A stretch of 8,948 bases of DNA from Candidatus Woesearchaeota archaeon (GTDB lineage Archaea > Nanobdellota > Nanobdellia > Woesearchaeales > JAUUYB01), in contig JAUUYB010000036.1 of the NCBI GenBank assembly GCA_030590605.1, positions 1 to 8,948 on the forward strand, in the 5' to 3' direction. The translations under genes and the position numbers were made by a program. The notes under the pieces were generated by a model that ran no database searches, was not told the DNA's origin, and worked only from the letters and a program-made list of their open reading frames with translations. Each line of letters begins with the position of its first letter. The stretch's first letter is position 1. This document shows, in pieces, positions 1 to 4,801 of the stretch.

Positions 1-805
1 ACTCAAGCTCTGCAGGGACTCCGACAGTCTCAAGAGCCTCCTTCACTCCGCTCGCTTTCTGGGCGAGCATGACCTTTATAGGCACACCTTCCTGCAAGGA
101 TATGGACCTGAGTCCAACGATTCCTTCCCTCGCTTTTCTTGCGACGACAGTAAAATCGTTAGATAGGTCATAGGCATCCTGTACTATGGAAATATGATTG
201 TTATAGGCTTCTCTGTCCTGGACTATAGTCTTTCCATCCTCATATGAGAAAGCCATATCCTTCTCGAAATTCGCCCAGGTTATCGCGTCTCTAAGGGTTC
301 CGTCAGCGACGCCTACACGGAGGTCTTCGAGAACAGTCCTCACTATGTAGACTGATTCCCTATCACTTGCGGAGGATAAGAGCTCTGAGATGAACTTGGT
401 CTTGAGGTCAACAGAACCAGCACCTTCTGTAGTTGCGAGTTTCCTCATATTTTTTATGACTTTTTCGACGGTGAGAGGTTCCCTGAAGAGAGTTGCCTGG
501 GTCTTGTTCCTTATCAAGTCTGCTGCGACGTCTCCTAGATCACCTAATTCTTTCCATCTCTTCTCTATAGAGGGAATAGTGTTTCCGGTAGCTATGCTGA
601 TGGCTTTCAGTATAAGCCTTGATGACACTCCTATCTTTTGGTTGCTCCAAGCAGGGAATATCCTGCCCTGTACCAGAAGGATGACATCGTCGATGTCCTG
701 GTCGTCGATACTTTTTAGGAATGATGAGAGGATAGATGTCTTCCCAAGCCTTCCGGCTGTCTGACCAATCCTGTCGTATACAGAGACGAGAGTCGCGTAT
801 TCCAT
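1..805 (-). CDS. lig: ATP-dependent DNA ligase, N-terminal part (cut by window edge)
   Basis: The 268 codons visible match the N-terminal DNA-binding domain of archaeal/eukaryotic-type ATP-dependent DNA ligases, which seal nicks in replication and repair. Recognisable stretches are GRIFPAWSNQKIGV near residue 47, where the family has a G-I/L-PA-W pattern, the segment VLEDLRVGVADGTLRDAI, and the closing PIKVMLAQKA...AL..VGVPAELE. In this family that last segment runs directly into the catalytic KYDG motif, so the adenylated lysine should lie just beyond position 1; it is not visible here. The ATG at 805 is favoured because it begins the conserved domain (MEYATLVSVYDRI) and sits about 26 bp from the centre of a TATA-like element, which suggests a leaderless or nearly leaderless transcript. 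The gene is divergent from the nitroreductase. The family assignment is secure; the nucleotidyltransferase and OB domains must be outside the window. Confidence 0.93.
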   Translation of the reverse strand, partial: MEYATLVSVYDRIGQTAGRLGKTSILSSFLKSIDDQDIDDVILLVQGRIFPAWSNQKIGVSSRLILKAISIATGNTIPSIEKRWKELGDLGDVAADLIRNKTQATLFREPLTVEKVIKNMRKLATTEGAGSVDLKTKFISELLSSASDRESVYIVRTVLEDLRVGVADGTLRDAITWANFEKDMAFSYEDGKTIVQDREAYNNHISIVQDAYDLSNDFTVVARKAREGIVGLRSISLQEGVPIKVMLAQKASGVKEALETVGVPAELE

Positions 806-822
806 ATCTAATGAAGATAAAT

Positions 823-840
823 GAATATATTTAAATATTC
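823..840. promoter_or_regulatory. Near-symmetric TATA element between divergent genes
   Basis: The 18 bp GAATATATTTAAATATTC is palindromic apart from its centre-left bases. Its centre (about 831.5) is about 26 bp from the ligase ATG (805) and about 28 bp from the nitroreductase ATG (860). Archaeal TATA boxes centre about 26-27 bp before the transcription start, so one element could direct two essentially leaderless transcripts in opposite directions. Two overlapping TATA boxes are an equally good description. Confidence 0.6.
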
Positions 841-859
841 TTAAAATCATAGAGGATGC

Positions 860-1543
860 ATGGATGTCTTTGAATGTATCTTTACAAGGCGAAGCGTACG
901 CAAGTTCCTTGAAGTCCCAGTAGAATGGGATAAGATAGGCTATATCCTTGAAGCAGGCAGAGCAGCTCCTTCTGCAGGGAATCTCCAGAGCTGGAAATTT
1001 ATTGTCTGCACGAGCGGAAATCAACGAAAAGCGCTTGCTGAGGCATCTCTTGGCCAGAGCTGGATGGAGAAAGCACCTGTGCATATAGTGGTCTGTTCTG
1101 AACCCAAGAAAGTCGAGATGTTTTATGGAATCCGCGGGGAGAGACTCTATTCTGTCCAAAATACTGCTGCTGCAGTCATGAATATGCTCCTTGCTGCTCA
1201 AGCACAGGGTATAGGGGGATGTTGGGTTGGGGCTTTCGATGAGGATATGGTGAAACGGACGTGTGGGATCCCTGAAATCGGGCGTCCTCAGGCAATCCTA
1301 TGTTTTGGTTATCCTGAAGGAAAGACGAAAGATCCTGGTCGGACAGCACTGTATACAGTCACATTTGTAAGTAGTTATCACGGTCGTATAGCTGATATGA
1401 ACAAGATGATGGGGTATCCTTCTCATAAATTAAGGAAAGCGATATCCAGCGGTAAAGAGGCTCTTGAGAAGAGTTCGAGTGCGCTTGATAAGCTGATCGA
1501 CACTGGGAAGAAGCTTACTCAGCGCAAGAAAAAAAATAAGTAG
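860..1543 (+). CDS. Nitroreductase-family FMN oxidoreductase with basic C-terminal tail
   Basis: A 227-aa flavoprotein of the nitroreductase superfamily, which reduces nitro, quinone or other acceptors with NAD(P)H through FMN. Family signatures are RRSVRKF (residues 10-16, FMN phosphate contact), AAPSAGNLQSW (35-45), a helix with NTAAAVMNMLLAA (101-113), the glycine-rich IGGCWVGAF (118-126) and a final strand AILCFGYPEG (145-154). The usual core ends near residue 160. The remaining roughly 65 residues are atypical, ending in a helical, lysine-rich tail (GKKLTQRKKKNK). The substrate cannot be told from sequence. The ATG at 860 is preceded by GAGG at 852-855, spaced only 4 bases, and by a TATA element about 28 bp upstream, so the message may have almost no leader. 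The gene stands alone: the next gene is about 370 bp away behind its own promoters. Confidence 0.9.
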   Translation: MDVFECIFTRRSVRKFLEVPVEWDKIGYILEAGRAAPSAGNLQSWKFIVCTSGNQRKALAEASLGQSWMEKAPVHIVVCSEPKKVEMFYGIRGERLYSVQNTAAAVMNMLLAAQAQGIGGCWVGAFDEDMVKRTCGIPEIGRPQAILCFGYPEGKTKDPGRTALYTVTFVSSYHGRIADMNKMMGYPSHKLRKAISSGKEALEKSSSALDKLIDTGKKLTQRKKKNK

Positions 1544-1570
1544 GTCCAATCCAGTTGAAAGTATCGTTTC

Positions 1571-1604
1571 TGATATATATTTTTAATAATATATTTTGTT
1601 GTTT
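1571..1604 (+). terminator. T-rich 3' end after the nitroreductase
   Basis: A stretch rich in T (TTTTT at about 1580-1584, TTTT at 1594-1597, then TTGTTGTTT) begins 28 bp after the nitroreductase stop, with no strong hairpin before it. Archaeal transcription commonly ends at U-rich tracts, so this is the likely termination zone. Base composition is the only evidence. Confidence 0.4.
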
Positions 1605-1611
1605 AGAAAGC

Positions 1612-1619
1612 TTTAAATA
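1612..1619 (+). promoter_or_regulatory. Distal TATA box for the ftsZ leader
   Basis: TTTAAATA, preceded by GAAAGC as a possible BRE, is a good archaeal TATA box. It predicts a start near 1642, about 270 bases ahead of the ftsZ start codon. If it is used, the hairpin cluster at 1654-1766 lies within the mRNA leader. Confidence 0.5.
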
Positions 1620-1621
1620 TA

Positions 1622-1633
1622 ACTAAGCTTAGT
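1622..1633. repeat. 12-bp perfect palindrome, possible operator
   Basis: ACTAAGCTTAGT is a perfect palindrome lying between the distal TATA box (1612-1619) and its predicted start (about 1642). A dimeric repressor bound here would block TFB/RNA polymerase loading. No second copy was noticed in the window, so the operator role is inference from position and symmetry. Confidence 0.4.
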
Positions 1634-1653
1634 GAAAATTCAGAAAATCATAA

Positions 1654-1766
1654 GAAATTTTTTGGCGAAAATTTCGGTTTGGTTTCGGCGAATAAAGTTC
1701 GTTTCTCGACTTTGGCGGGTCGAAAAAACACATTGGCGTTCCACAAACACTTGTTGGCGCAAGTTT
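1654..1766 (+). ncRNA. Cluster of TTGGCG-loop hairpins upstream of ftsZ (probable structured leader)
   Basis: Three hairpins each present the hexaloop TTGGCG on a different stem. H1 pairs GAAATTTT (1654-1661) with AAAATTTC (1668-1675), 8 bp perfect. H2 pairs TCGACT (1706-1711) with GGTCGA (1718-1723), closed by a T.G wobble and extended by three T-A pairs after one mismatch. H3 pairs ACTTG (1749-1753) with CAAGT (1760-1764), plus two A-T pairs past a bulge. A fourth TTGGCG (1733-1738) has no stem, and TCGGCG at 1685-1690 is a weak variant. Constant loop with changing stems suggests recognition as folded RNA, perhaps by a regulator of ftsZ translation. The rest of 1544-1911 holds promoters and the RBS, with no convincing ORF. 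Confidence 0.55.
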
Positions 1767-1798
1767 GCGGTAAGTTAATTCTAGGGATAGTATGAACT

Positions 1799-1813
1799 GT
1801 ACGTACTTATAAA
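1799..1813 (+). promoter_or_regulatory. Proximal ftsZ promoter with abutting GTACGTAC palindrome
   Basis: CTTATAAA (1806-1813) is a TATA-like box predicting a start near 1836, giving a leader of about 75 bases without the hairpins. The 8-bp palindrome GTACGTAC (1799-1806) overlaps its upstream edge, in the BRE position. A second AT-rich candidate, CATAAATATA (1842-1851), lies further down. Which promoter is used cannot be decided from sequence. Confidence 0.4.
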
Positions 1814-1899
1814 GATTGCGTGCTTACAATTTATATTTTTCCATAAATATATTGGAGTATATAGATTTAAGATGAATCGAAAACAAACGGAGCAAAGAC

Positions 1900-1906
1900 G
1901 GGGTGA
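1900..1906 (+). promoter_or_regulatory. Ribosome binding site that decides the ftsZ start
   Basis: GGGGTGA matches the archaeal anti-Shine-Dalgarno over GGTGA and lies 5 bases before the ATG at 1912. It overlaps the in-frame GTG at 1903, which argues against that codon as the start. A further ATG at 1918 is less well spaced. Confidence 0.7.
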
Positions 1907-1911
1907 AACAT

Positions 1912-2991
1912 ATGAGTATGGATTTTATCGTGGATAATGCGGTGAAGCAAGCAGAAGAGCAGCAATTTCAAGGGATTGAAGTAGGCCAAGCGAACATCAA
2001 AGTCATCGGATGCGGTGGCGCTGGTAACAACATGGTCAGCTGGCTCTATAAGAAAGGTGTCAAAGGCGCAGAGATCATAGCTTGCAACACTGATCAGCAA
2101 CACTTGAATATCACTGAAGCCGACAGGAAGTTCCTTCTCGGAAAAGATGTGACCAAAGGACTAGGCTGCGGCGGATTTCCTGAAAAAGGCGCTGAAGCAA
2201 CTCAGGAGTCCATCAATGAGGTCAAGACAGGTCTCAAGGACGCAGACATGGTCTTTGTATGTGCAGGAATGGGCGGTGGAACAGGAACAGGATCCGCTCC
2301 GATCGTCGCAAGCGTAGCTAAGGATATGAGTTCAATAGTCATCGGGACTGTCACAATGCCGTTCAAGATCGAACGAGCAAGAGTCGACAAGGCAGAATTC
2401 GGTCTGCAGCAACTCAGGCAAGTCGCTGATACAGTAATAGTCATCGACAATAATAGGCTCGTGAATATTGCAGGGAATCTGCCGATCCAACAGGCATTCG
2501 CTGTAGCGAACGAACTTATCGCAACCATGATCAAGGGAATAGTTGAAACCATCGCAGTGCCTTCTCTCGTCAACCTCGATTATGCTGACGTGAAGGCAAT
2601 CATGTCTGATGGAGGTGTCGCAGCAATCGGAGTCGGAGCATCTGACACGAATAATAGGGTGGATGAAGCAGTGAAGGGAGCGCTATCGAACCCACTTCTT
2701 GATATCAGTTATCAGGGAGCTACAGGCGCACTCATCCACATCTGTGGTGGACCTGATTTGACTCTTGATGAGATCAACAGAATCGGAGAGCTTGTCACCG
2801 AGAGCCTCGACGATGACGCAAACGTCATCTGGGGTGCGCGGGTAGCTGAAGAGATGAAAGGCAGGCTGACAGTGATGACGATTATCACTGGTGTAAAAAG
2901 CCCTTGGATACTCGGAAAGGTAGATTATTCAAAACCTTCCGCAGAATCTGAACAATTGGGAGAAGAGCTGGGAATAGAAATCATCAAGTGA
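1912..2991 (+). CDS. ftsZ2: Cell division GTPase FtsZ, archaeal FtsZ2 group
   Basis: A 359-aa tubulin-superfamily GTPase that polymerises into the division ring on the cytoplasmic side of the membrane. Visible motifs: GCGGAGNN (33-40, nucleotide binding), the tubulin signature GGGTGTGS (121-128), PFKIERAR (150-157), DNNRL (179-183), and the T7 synergy loop NLDYAD (221-226) with both acidic residues needed for GTP hydrolysis, so it should be active. GGPDLTLDE (279-287) and NVIWGAR (304-310), along with GNN and DNNRL, resemble FtsZ2 rather than FtsZ1. A short linker (338-350) leads to the tail [10 protein letters not shown], a plausible docking peptide for a membrane anchor such as SepF (inference). 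N-terminal residues 1-25 form a helix-like extension. Position 1912 is chosen over GTG 1903 because of the RBS. The usual archaeal neighbours secE and nusG do not follow; a structured non-coding stretch does. Confidence 0.96.
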   Translation: MSMDFIVDNAVKQAEEQQFQGIEVGQANIKVIGCGGAGNNMVSWLYKKGVKGAEIIACNTDQQHLNITEADRKFLLGKDVTKGLGCGGFPEKGAEATQESINEVKTGLKDADMVFVCAGMGGGTGTGSAPIVASVAKDMSSIVIGTVTMPFKIERARVDKAEFGLQQLRQVADTVIVIDNNRLVNIAGNLPIQQAFAVANELIATMIKGIVETIAVPSLVNLDYADVKAIMSDGGVAAIGVGASDTNNRVDEAVKGALSNPLLDISYQGATGALIHICGGPDLTLDEINRIGELVTESLDDDANVIWGARVAEEMKGRLTVMTIITGVKSPWILGKVDYSKPSAESEQLGEELGIEIIK

Positions 2992-3002
2992 AGAGGTGAT
3001 CA

Positions 3003-3077
3003 GTGGTTATTGCGGGTGCAATAACCCTTTTTCATACTCACCAATATCTTTGTGGTGACTTCTTGCCTTCATTTTGA
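3003..3077 (+). CDS. Possible 24-codon mini-ORF behind a strong RBS
   Basis: A GTG at 3003 opens a 24-codon frame (MVIAGAITLFHTHQYLCGDF, then LPSF) ending in TGA at 3075. The core GAGGT of GAGGTGATC (2993-3001) is 5 bases before the GTG, an ideal distance, and the site begins two bases after the ftsZ stop. Against it being a functional protein: the frame runs through stems P2 and P3, which explain the base order better than codon use, and the peptide resembles nothing recognised. It could be a leader peptide whose translation opens P1, a relic of a gene once coupled to ftsZ, or chance. Confidence 0.25.
   Translation: MVIAGAITLFHTHQYLCGDFLPSF
3005..3032 (+). terminator. Hairpin plus T-run after ftsZ2
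   Basis: A perfect 9-bp stem (GGTTATTGC/GCAATAACC) with the tetraloop GGGT is followed by C and five Ts, 13 bases beyond the ftsZ stop. It looks like an intrinsic-type terminator or an mRNA-stabilising 3' hairpin. It is also stem P2 of the larger structured region. Confidence 0.55.
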
Positions 3078-3109
3078 TCACCCCCCACGAACATAGTGAA
3101 GGCAACTTT

Positions 3110-3132
3110 CCCCCGTCTGGGGGATTTTTTTT
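3110..3132 (+). terminator. GC-rich hairpin followed by eight Ts
   Basis: CCCCC and GGGGG pair around a GTCT loop and are followed by A and TTTTTTTT, then C and six more Ts. This is the strongest terminator-like element in the window and most likely the final end of transcripts from ftsZ2 and the structured region. Confidence 0.75.
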
Positions 3133-3179
3133 CTTTTTTAAATGATTCTAAATATGTGGTATCCTAATCTGAAGTTAAA

Positions 3180-3201
3180 CAATATAGTATCAACTATATT
3201 G
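3180..3201. repeat. 22-bp inverted repeat upstream of the zinc-protein promoter
   Basis: CAATATAGT (3180-3188) and ACTATATTG (3193-3201) are perfect inverted 9-mers around ATCA. The element ends 11 bp before the TATA box at 3213, so it sits where an archaeal activator or a BRE-competing repressor would bind. It is long enough for a dimeric winged-helix or ribbon-helix-helix regulator; which one is unknown. Confidence 0.5.
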
Positions 3202-3212
3202 CAAACAGAAAC

Positions 3213-3220
3213 ATTTTTAA
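3213..3220 (+). promoter_or_regulatory. TATA box for the zinc-binding protein gene
   Basis: ATTTTTAA, preceded by GAAAC as a possible BRE, predicts a start near 3242 and a leader of about 50 bases that begins with the hairpin at 3241-3274. Confidence 0.5.
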
Positions 3221-3240
3221 TTGGCTTCTTTCTCCTTCCA

Positions 3241-3274
3241 GATGTTCAGAGGTATCAGGTCTCTGGCAGACATC
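3241..3274 (+). promoter_or_regulatory. Leader hairpin before the zinc-binding protein
   Basis: GATGT (3241-3245) pairs with ACATC (3270-3274), and CAGAG (3247-3251) with CTCTG (3261-3265), around a 9-base loop and a small asymmetric internal loop. It begins at about the predicted transcript start and ends 6 bases before the RBS AGGGGTG (3281-3287). It could protect the 5' end or serve as a binding site for the encoded basic protein; the latter is speculation. Confidence 0.4.
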
Positions 3275-3293
3275 CAAAAGAGGGGTGGAATTT

Positions 3294-3578
3294 ATGGAAA
3301 CAAAAAAAGCAACAAAAGACACATTAAAAAAAGTCCTTAGTTCGTTGGAGAAAGGATCTGACGAAGCTATCGGAAGCTATCTTTACAAAGGATTCAGGTT
3401 ACAGGTAAGTAAGTATAAACAATCTGGATGCGAACGGGTACTGCAACTCTATAACCGCAGACGAAAGAATGGGCAATGCATAGCATGCGGCGTCAAAGTG
3501 AAAAGGAAAAATCCGCTTACTGGAGCTCTTTATCGTCTATGTGATATGCACCGGAAGAAGATAGACAAGAAGAGATAA
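3294..3578 (+). CDS. Small basic CxxC...CxxH zinc-binding protein
   Basis: A 94-aa lysine/arginine-rich protein. Residues 1-55 look helical (METKKATKDTLKKVLSSLEK, then a segment with two Gly-rich turns). Residues 54-94 carry C62-x2-C65 and C83-x2-H86, a four-ligand zinc site 17 residues apart, within a strongly basic frame (NRRRKNG before, HRKKIDKKR after). Short arginine-rich segments followed by C-x2-CG and then C-x2-H/C occur in many small nucleic-acid-binding zinc ribbons or treble clefs, so DNA or RNA binding is a reasonable guess, not a demonstration. The ATG at 3294 is favoured over the GTG at 3285 because AGGGGTG (3281-3287) is then spaced 6 bases away. It is monocistronic, with an inverted repeat upstream and a leader hairpin, which suggests dedicated control. 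No specific family was recognised. Confidence 0.75.
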   Translation: METKKATKDTLKKVLSSLEKGSDEAIGSYLYKGFRLQVSKYKQSGCERVLQLYNRRRKNGQCIACGVKVKRKNPLTGALYRLCDMHRKKIDKKR

Positions 3579-3656
3579 GTCGGAATCTGTTACACGATCA
3601 TACTCTTTAGGAATCAATAATTTCTTTTTACCTCTATATAAGAGTAGTAATAAATG

Positions 3657-3664
3657 TTTTTATA
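3657..3664 (+). promoter_or_regulatory. TATA box for the three-gene surface operon
   Basis: TTTTTATA, preceded by TAAATG, predicts a start near 3687, about 20 bases before the ATG at 3708. A second AT-rich candidate, CTATATAAGAG (3634-3644), is farther up. The TTTCTTTTTA tract at 3621-3630 probably ends the upstream zinc-protein transcript. Confidence 0.45.
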
Positions 3665-3707
3665 GTCATATTTTAGTTATTCTGGAATAGGGAAACAGTG
3701 GTTTGAA

Positions 3708-4679
3708 ATGAAAAGAAGAGGAATTATTAGCTTAGCCCTATTTCTAATAGTCTTTTCTATGCCGATTTCTGCACTCACTACATTCCCAACCTCTACTGAA
3801 ATCGATAATCATGACAAGGAACAGACCCTGGTCCTGACCATATTGAATGATGGTCCAAGGACGGAACAGATCAGGATGATATTCGATCCGTACTCTTCAT
3901 ATCTTATGGAGTATGTCACACTCGAGCCAGCAATGTTCAACCTTTCTCCAAATTCCAGGAAGAATGTCGAACTCACCTTCCGGTTTCCACAAGACCTCTC
4001 TCCAGAGACACATACACTTATCCTTACACCTGTGACAGACAAAGATATGGGAACATCATCAACTTTCTCTTTCACTGTCCCAGGCGTCGCCAAACATGAC
4101 CTAGAAATCGAATCAGTCACTGCAGAAGATATAATGACTGATGAATCTCTTATCATCGATCTCGCTCTCTACAACCGAGGGAATGTGATCGCACGTGCAT
4201 ATCCTAAGATCGAGATCTGGAATGATACTGAACTTATAGATATGATAGAATACAAGTCAATGGTCATGATCATGCCTTATTCACGTTATGACCTCTCACT
4301 CAGACACGATTTCCTTAATCCAATACCCGGAAATTTTACCATACAAACAACAGTGTCTTATAATGACAGACAACTTGAAACAGGACTTACTTCCACGACA
4401 TTTTCAATAATCAGCGAAGAAGTGGAATCAGCAGAATCCTTCGGTTGGGCATATCTCCTATTTGGAGCAGGGGTGTTAGTGATCGTACTTTTTATCATCT
4501 TCCAGTTTCATTCTCCTAGTGAAGGGATAAACAAAGAGCGACGTATAATCCTTCTTAAGAAGAAGATAATCCTTCTAGAGAAAGAGCTTTCCGGGATGGT
4601 CAAAGAGACAGAAAATTTTATCCATTCATCTAATAGGTGGATGAGGCCAAGATTTGGAGAACACTATGAATTCAGATAA
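3708..4679 (+). CDS. Secreted beta-rich single-pass membrane protein with cytoplasmic coiled-coil tail
   Basis: A 323-aa protein of unknown function with a clear layout. An N-terminal signal peptide (MKRRG then a hydrophobic stretch 6-22) is followed by two probable Ig-like/beta-sandwich domains, about 25-126 and 130-236. The second has the phrase LYNRGNVIARAYPKIEIWND, typical of CARDB-like or S-layer-type domains in archaeal surface proteins. A transmembrane helix (246-266) follows. The cytoplasmic tail has heptad hydrophobics at I280, L283, I287, L290, L294, M297 and F304, predicting a short coiled coil. Possible N-glycosylation sequons are N78, N172 and N209. The ATG at 3708 gives a proper signal peptide though its RBS is weak. 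Its last 14 bases overlap the next gene, which encodes a coiled-coil peptide, so interaction of the two is likely. No enzyme motif was seen. Confidence 0.8.
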   Translation: MKRRGIISLALFLIVFSMPISALTTFPTSTEIDNHDKEQTLVLTILNDGPRTEQIRMIFDPYSSYLMEYVTLEPAMFNLSPNSRKNVELTFRFPQDLSPETHTLILTPVTDKDMGTSSTFSFTVPGVAKHDLEIESVTAEDIMTDESLIIDLALYNRGNVIARAYPKIEIWNDTELIDMIEYKSMVMIMPYSRYDLSLRHDFLNPIPGNFTIQTTVSYNDRQLETGLTSTTFSIISEEVESAESFGWAYLLFGAGVLVIVLFIIFQFHSPSEGINKERRIILLKKKIILLEKELSGMVKETENFIHSSNRWMRPRFGEHYEFR

Positions 4680-4800
4680 AGAATTGGAACACCTTGAAGA
4701 AAAGGTAAAACAACTTGAAGAGAACATCTCTTTCCTAAAAGATCTTCTTCTTCATCTAAAGACCCAATTCCAGCAATTCAAAAAAGACAGCAAGAAATGA
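4666..4800 (+). CDS. 44-aa coiled-coil protein, overlapping gene
   Basis: A 44-codon gene with a good RBS (GGAG at 4656-4659, 6 bases before the ATG), overlapping the previous gene by 14 bases and ending one base before the next ATG. The peptide has a perfect heptad register: hydrophobics at L7, L10, V14, L17, I21, L24, L28, L31, F35 and F38, with charged residues elsewhere and a lysine-rich end. Nearly the whole protein should be one amphipathic coiled coil, without a signal peptide or membrane segment, so it is cytoplasmic. The obvious candidate partner is the cytoplasmic tail of the upstream membrane protein. The strict heptads, RBS and tight packing make a real gene much more likely than chance, but no known family was recognised. 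Confidence 0.75.
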   Translation: MNSDKELEHLEEKVKQLEENISFLKDLLLHLKTQFQQFKKDSKK

Positions 4801-4801
4801 A

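Larger units (their letters stand above)
2993..3132 (+). ncRNA. Densely paired RNA region with possible pseudoknot after ftsZ2
   Basis: Five perfect stems occur in 140 bases. P1 is GGTGATCA (2995-3002) with TGATCACC (3075-3082). P2 is GGTTATTGC (3005-3013) with GCAATAACC (3018-3026). P3 is TCACCA (3038-3043) with TGGTGA (3053-3058). P4 is TTGCCTTCA (3063-3071) with TGAAGGCAA (3097-3105). P5 is CCCCC (3110-3114) with GGGGG (3119-3123), followed by eight Ts. P1 encloses P2 and P3. P4 crosses P1, with 3- and 14-base connectors, so the two could form an H-type pseudoknot or be alternative folds. P1 buries a near-perfect Shine-Dalgarno sequence. It may be an ftsZ 3' end element, a stable small RNA or a switch; no known RNA family was recognised. 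Confidence 0.5.

Noticed and set aside
390..764. Plus-strand reading frame of 124 codons inside the DNA ligase region
   Set aside because: It is the antisense shadow of a clearly recognisable ligase frame and has no family features.
1661..1718. E2F-like TTTGGCGG sites before a division gene
   Set aside because: The resemblance to the eukaryotic E2F site is superficial; archaea have no E2F, and the loops sit precisely in hairpins, which explains the pattern better.
1903..1911. GTG start for ftsZ2 adding three residues
   Set aside because: The GTG is part of the GGGGTGA ribosome binding site that is correctly spaced to the ATG at 1912.
3003..3077. Type I toxin peptide
   Set aside because: The 24-codon peptide is only mildly hydrophobic, contains His and Asp, and shows no antisense RNA promoter opposite it.
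2993..3082. C/D box or H/ACA guide RNA
   Set aside because: GTGATCA is not a C box (RTGATGA), no D box pair is correctly placed, and no k-turn or terminal ACA is evident.
3063..3123. Hairpin-rich end of an IS200/IS605-type element
   Set aside because: The GC-rich hairpin resembles such ends, but there is no tnpA or tnpB in the window and the following T8 run fits a terminator better.
3142..3327. 61-codon frame upstream of the zinc protein
   Set aside because: It runs through an inverted repeat, a TATA box and a leader hairpin, lacks an RBS, and overlaps the better supported gene at 3294.
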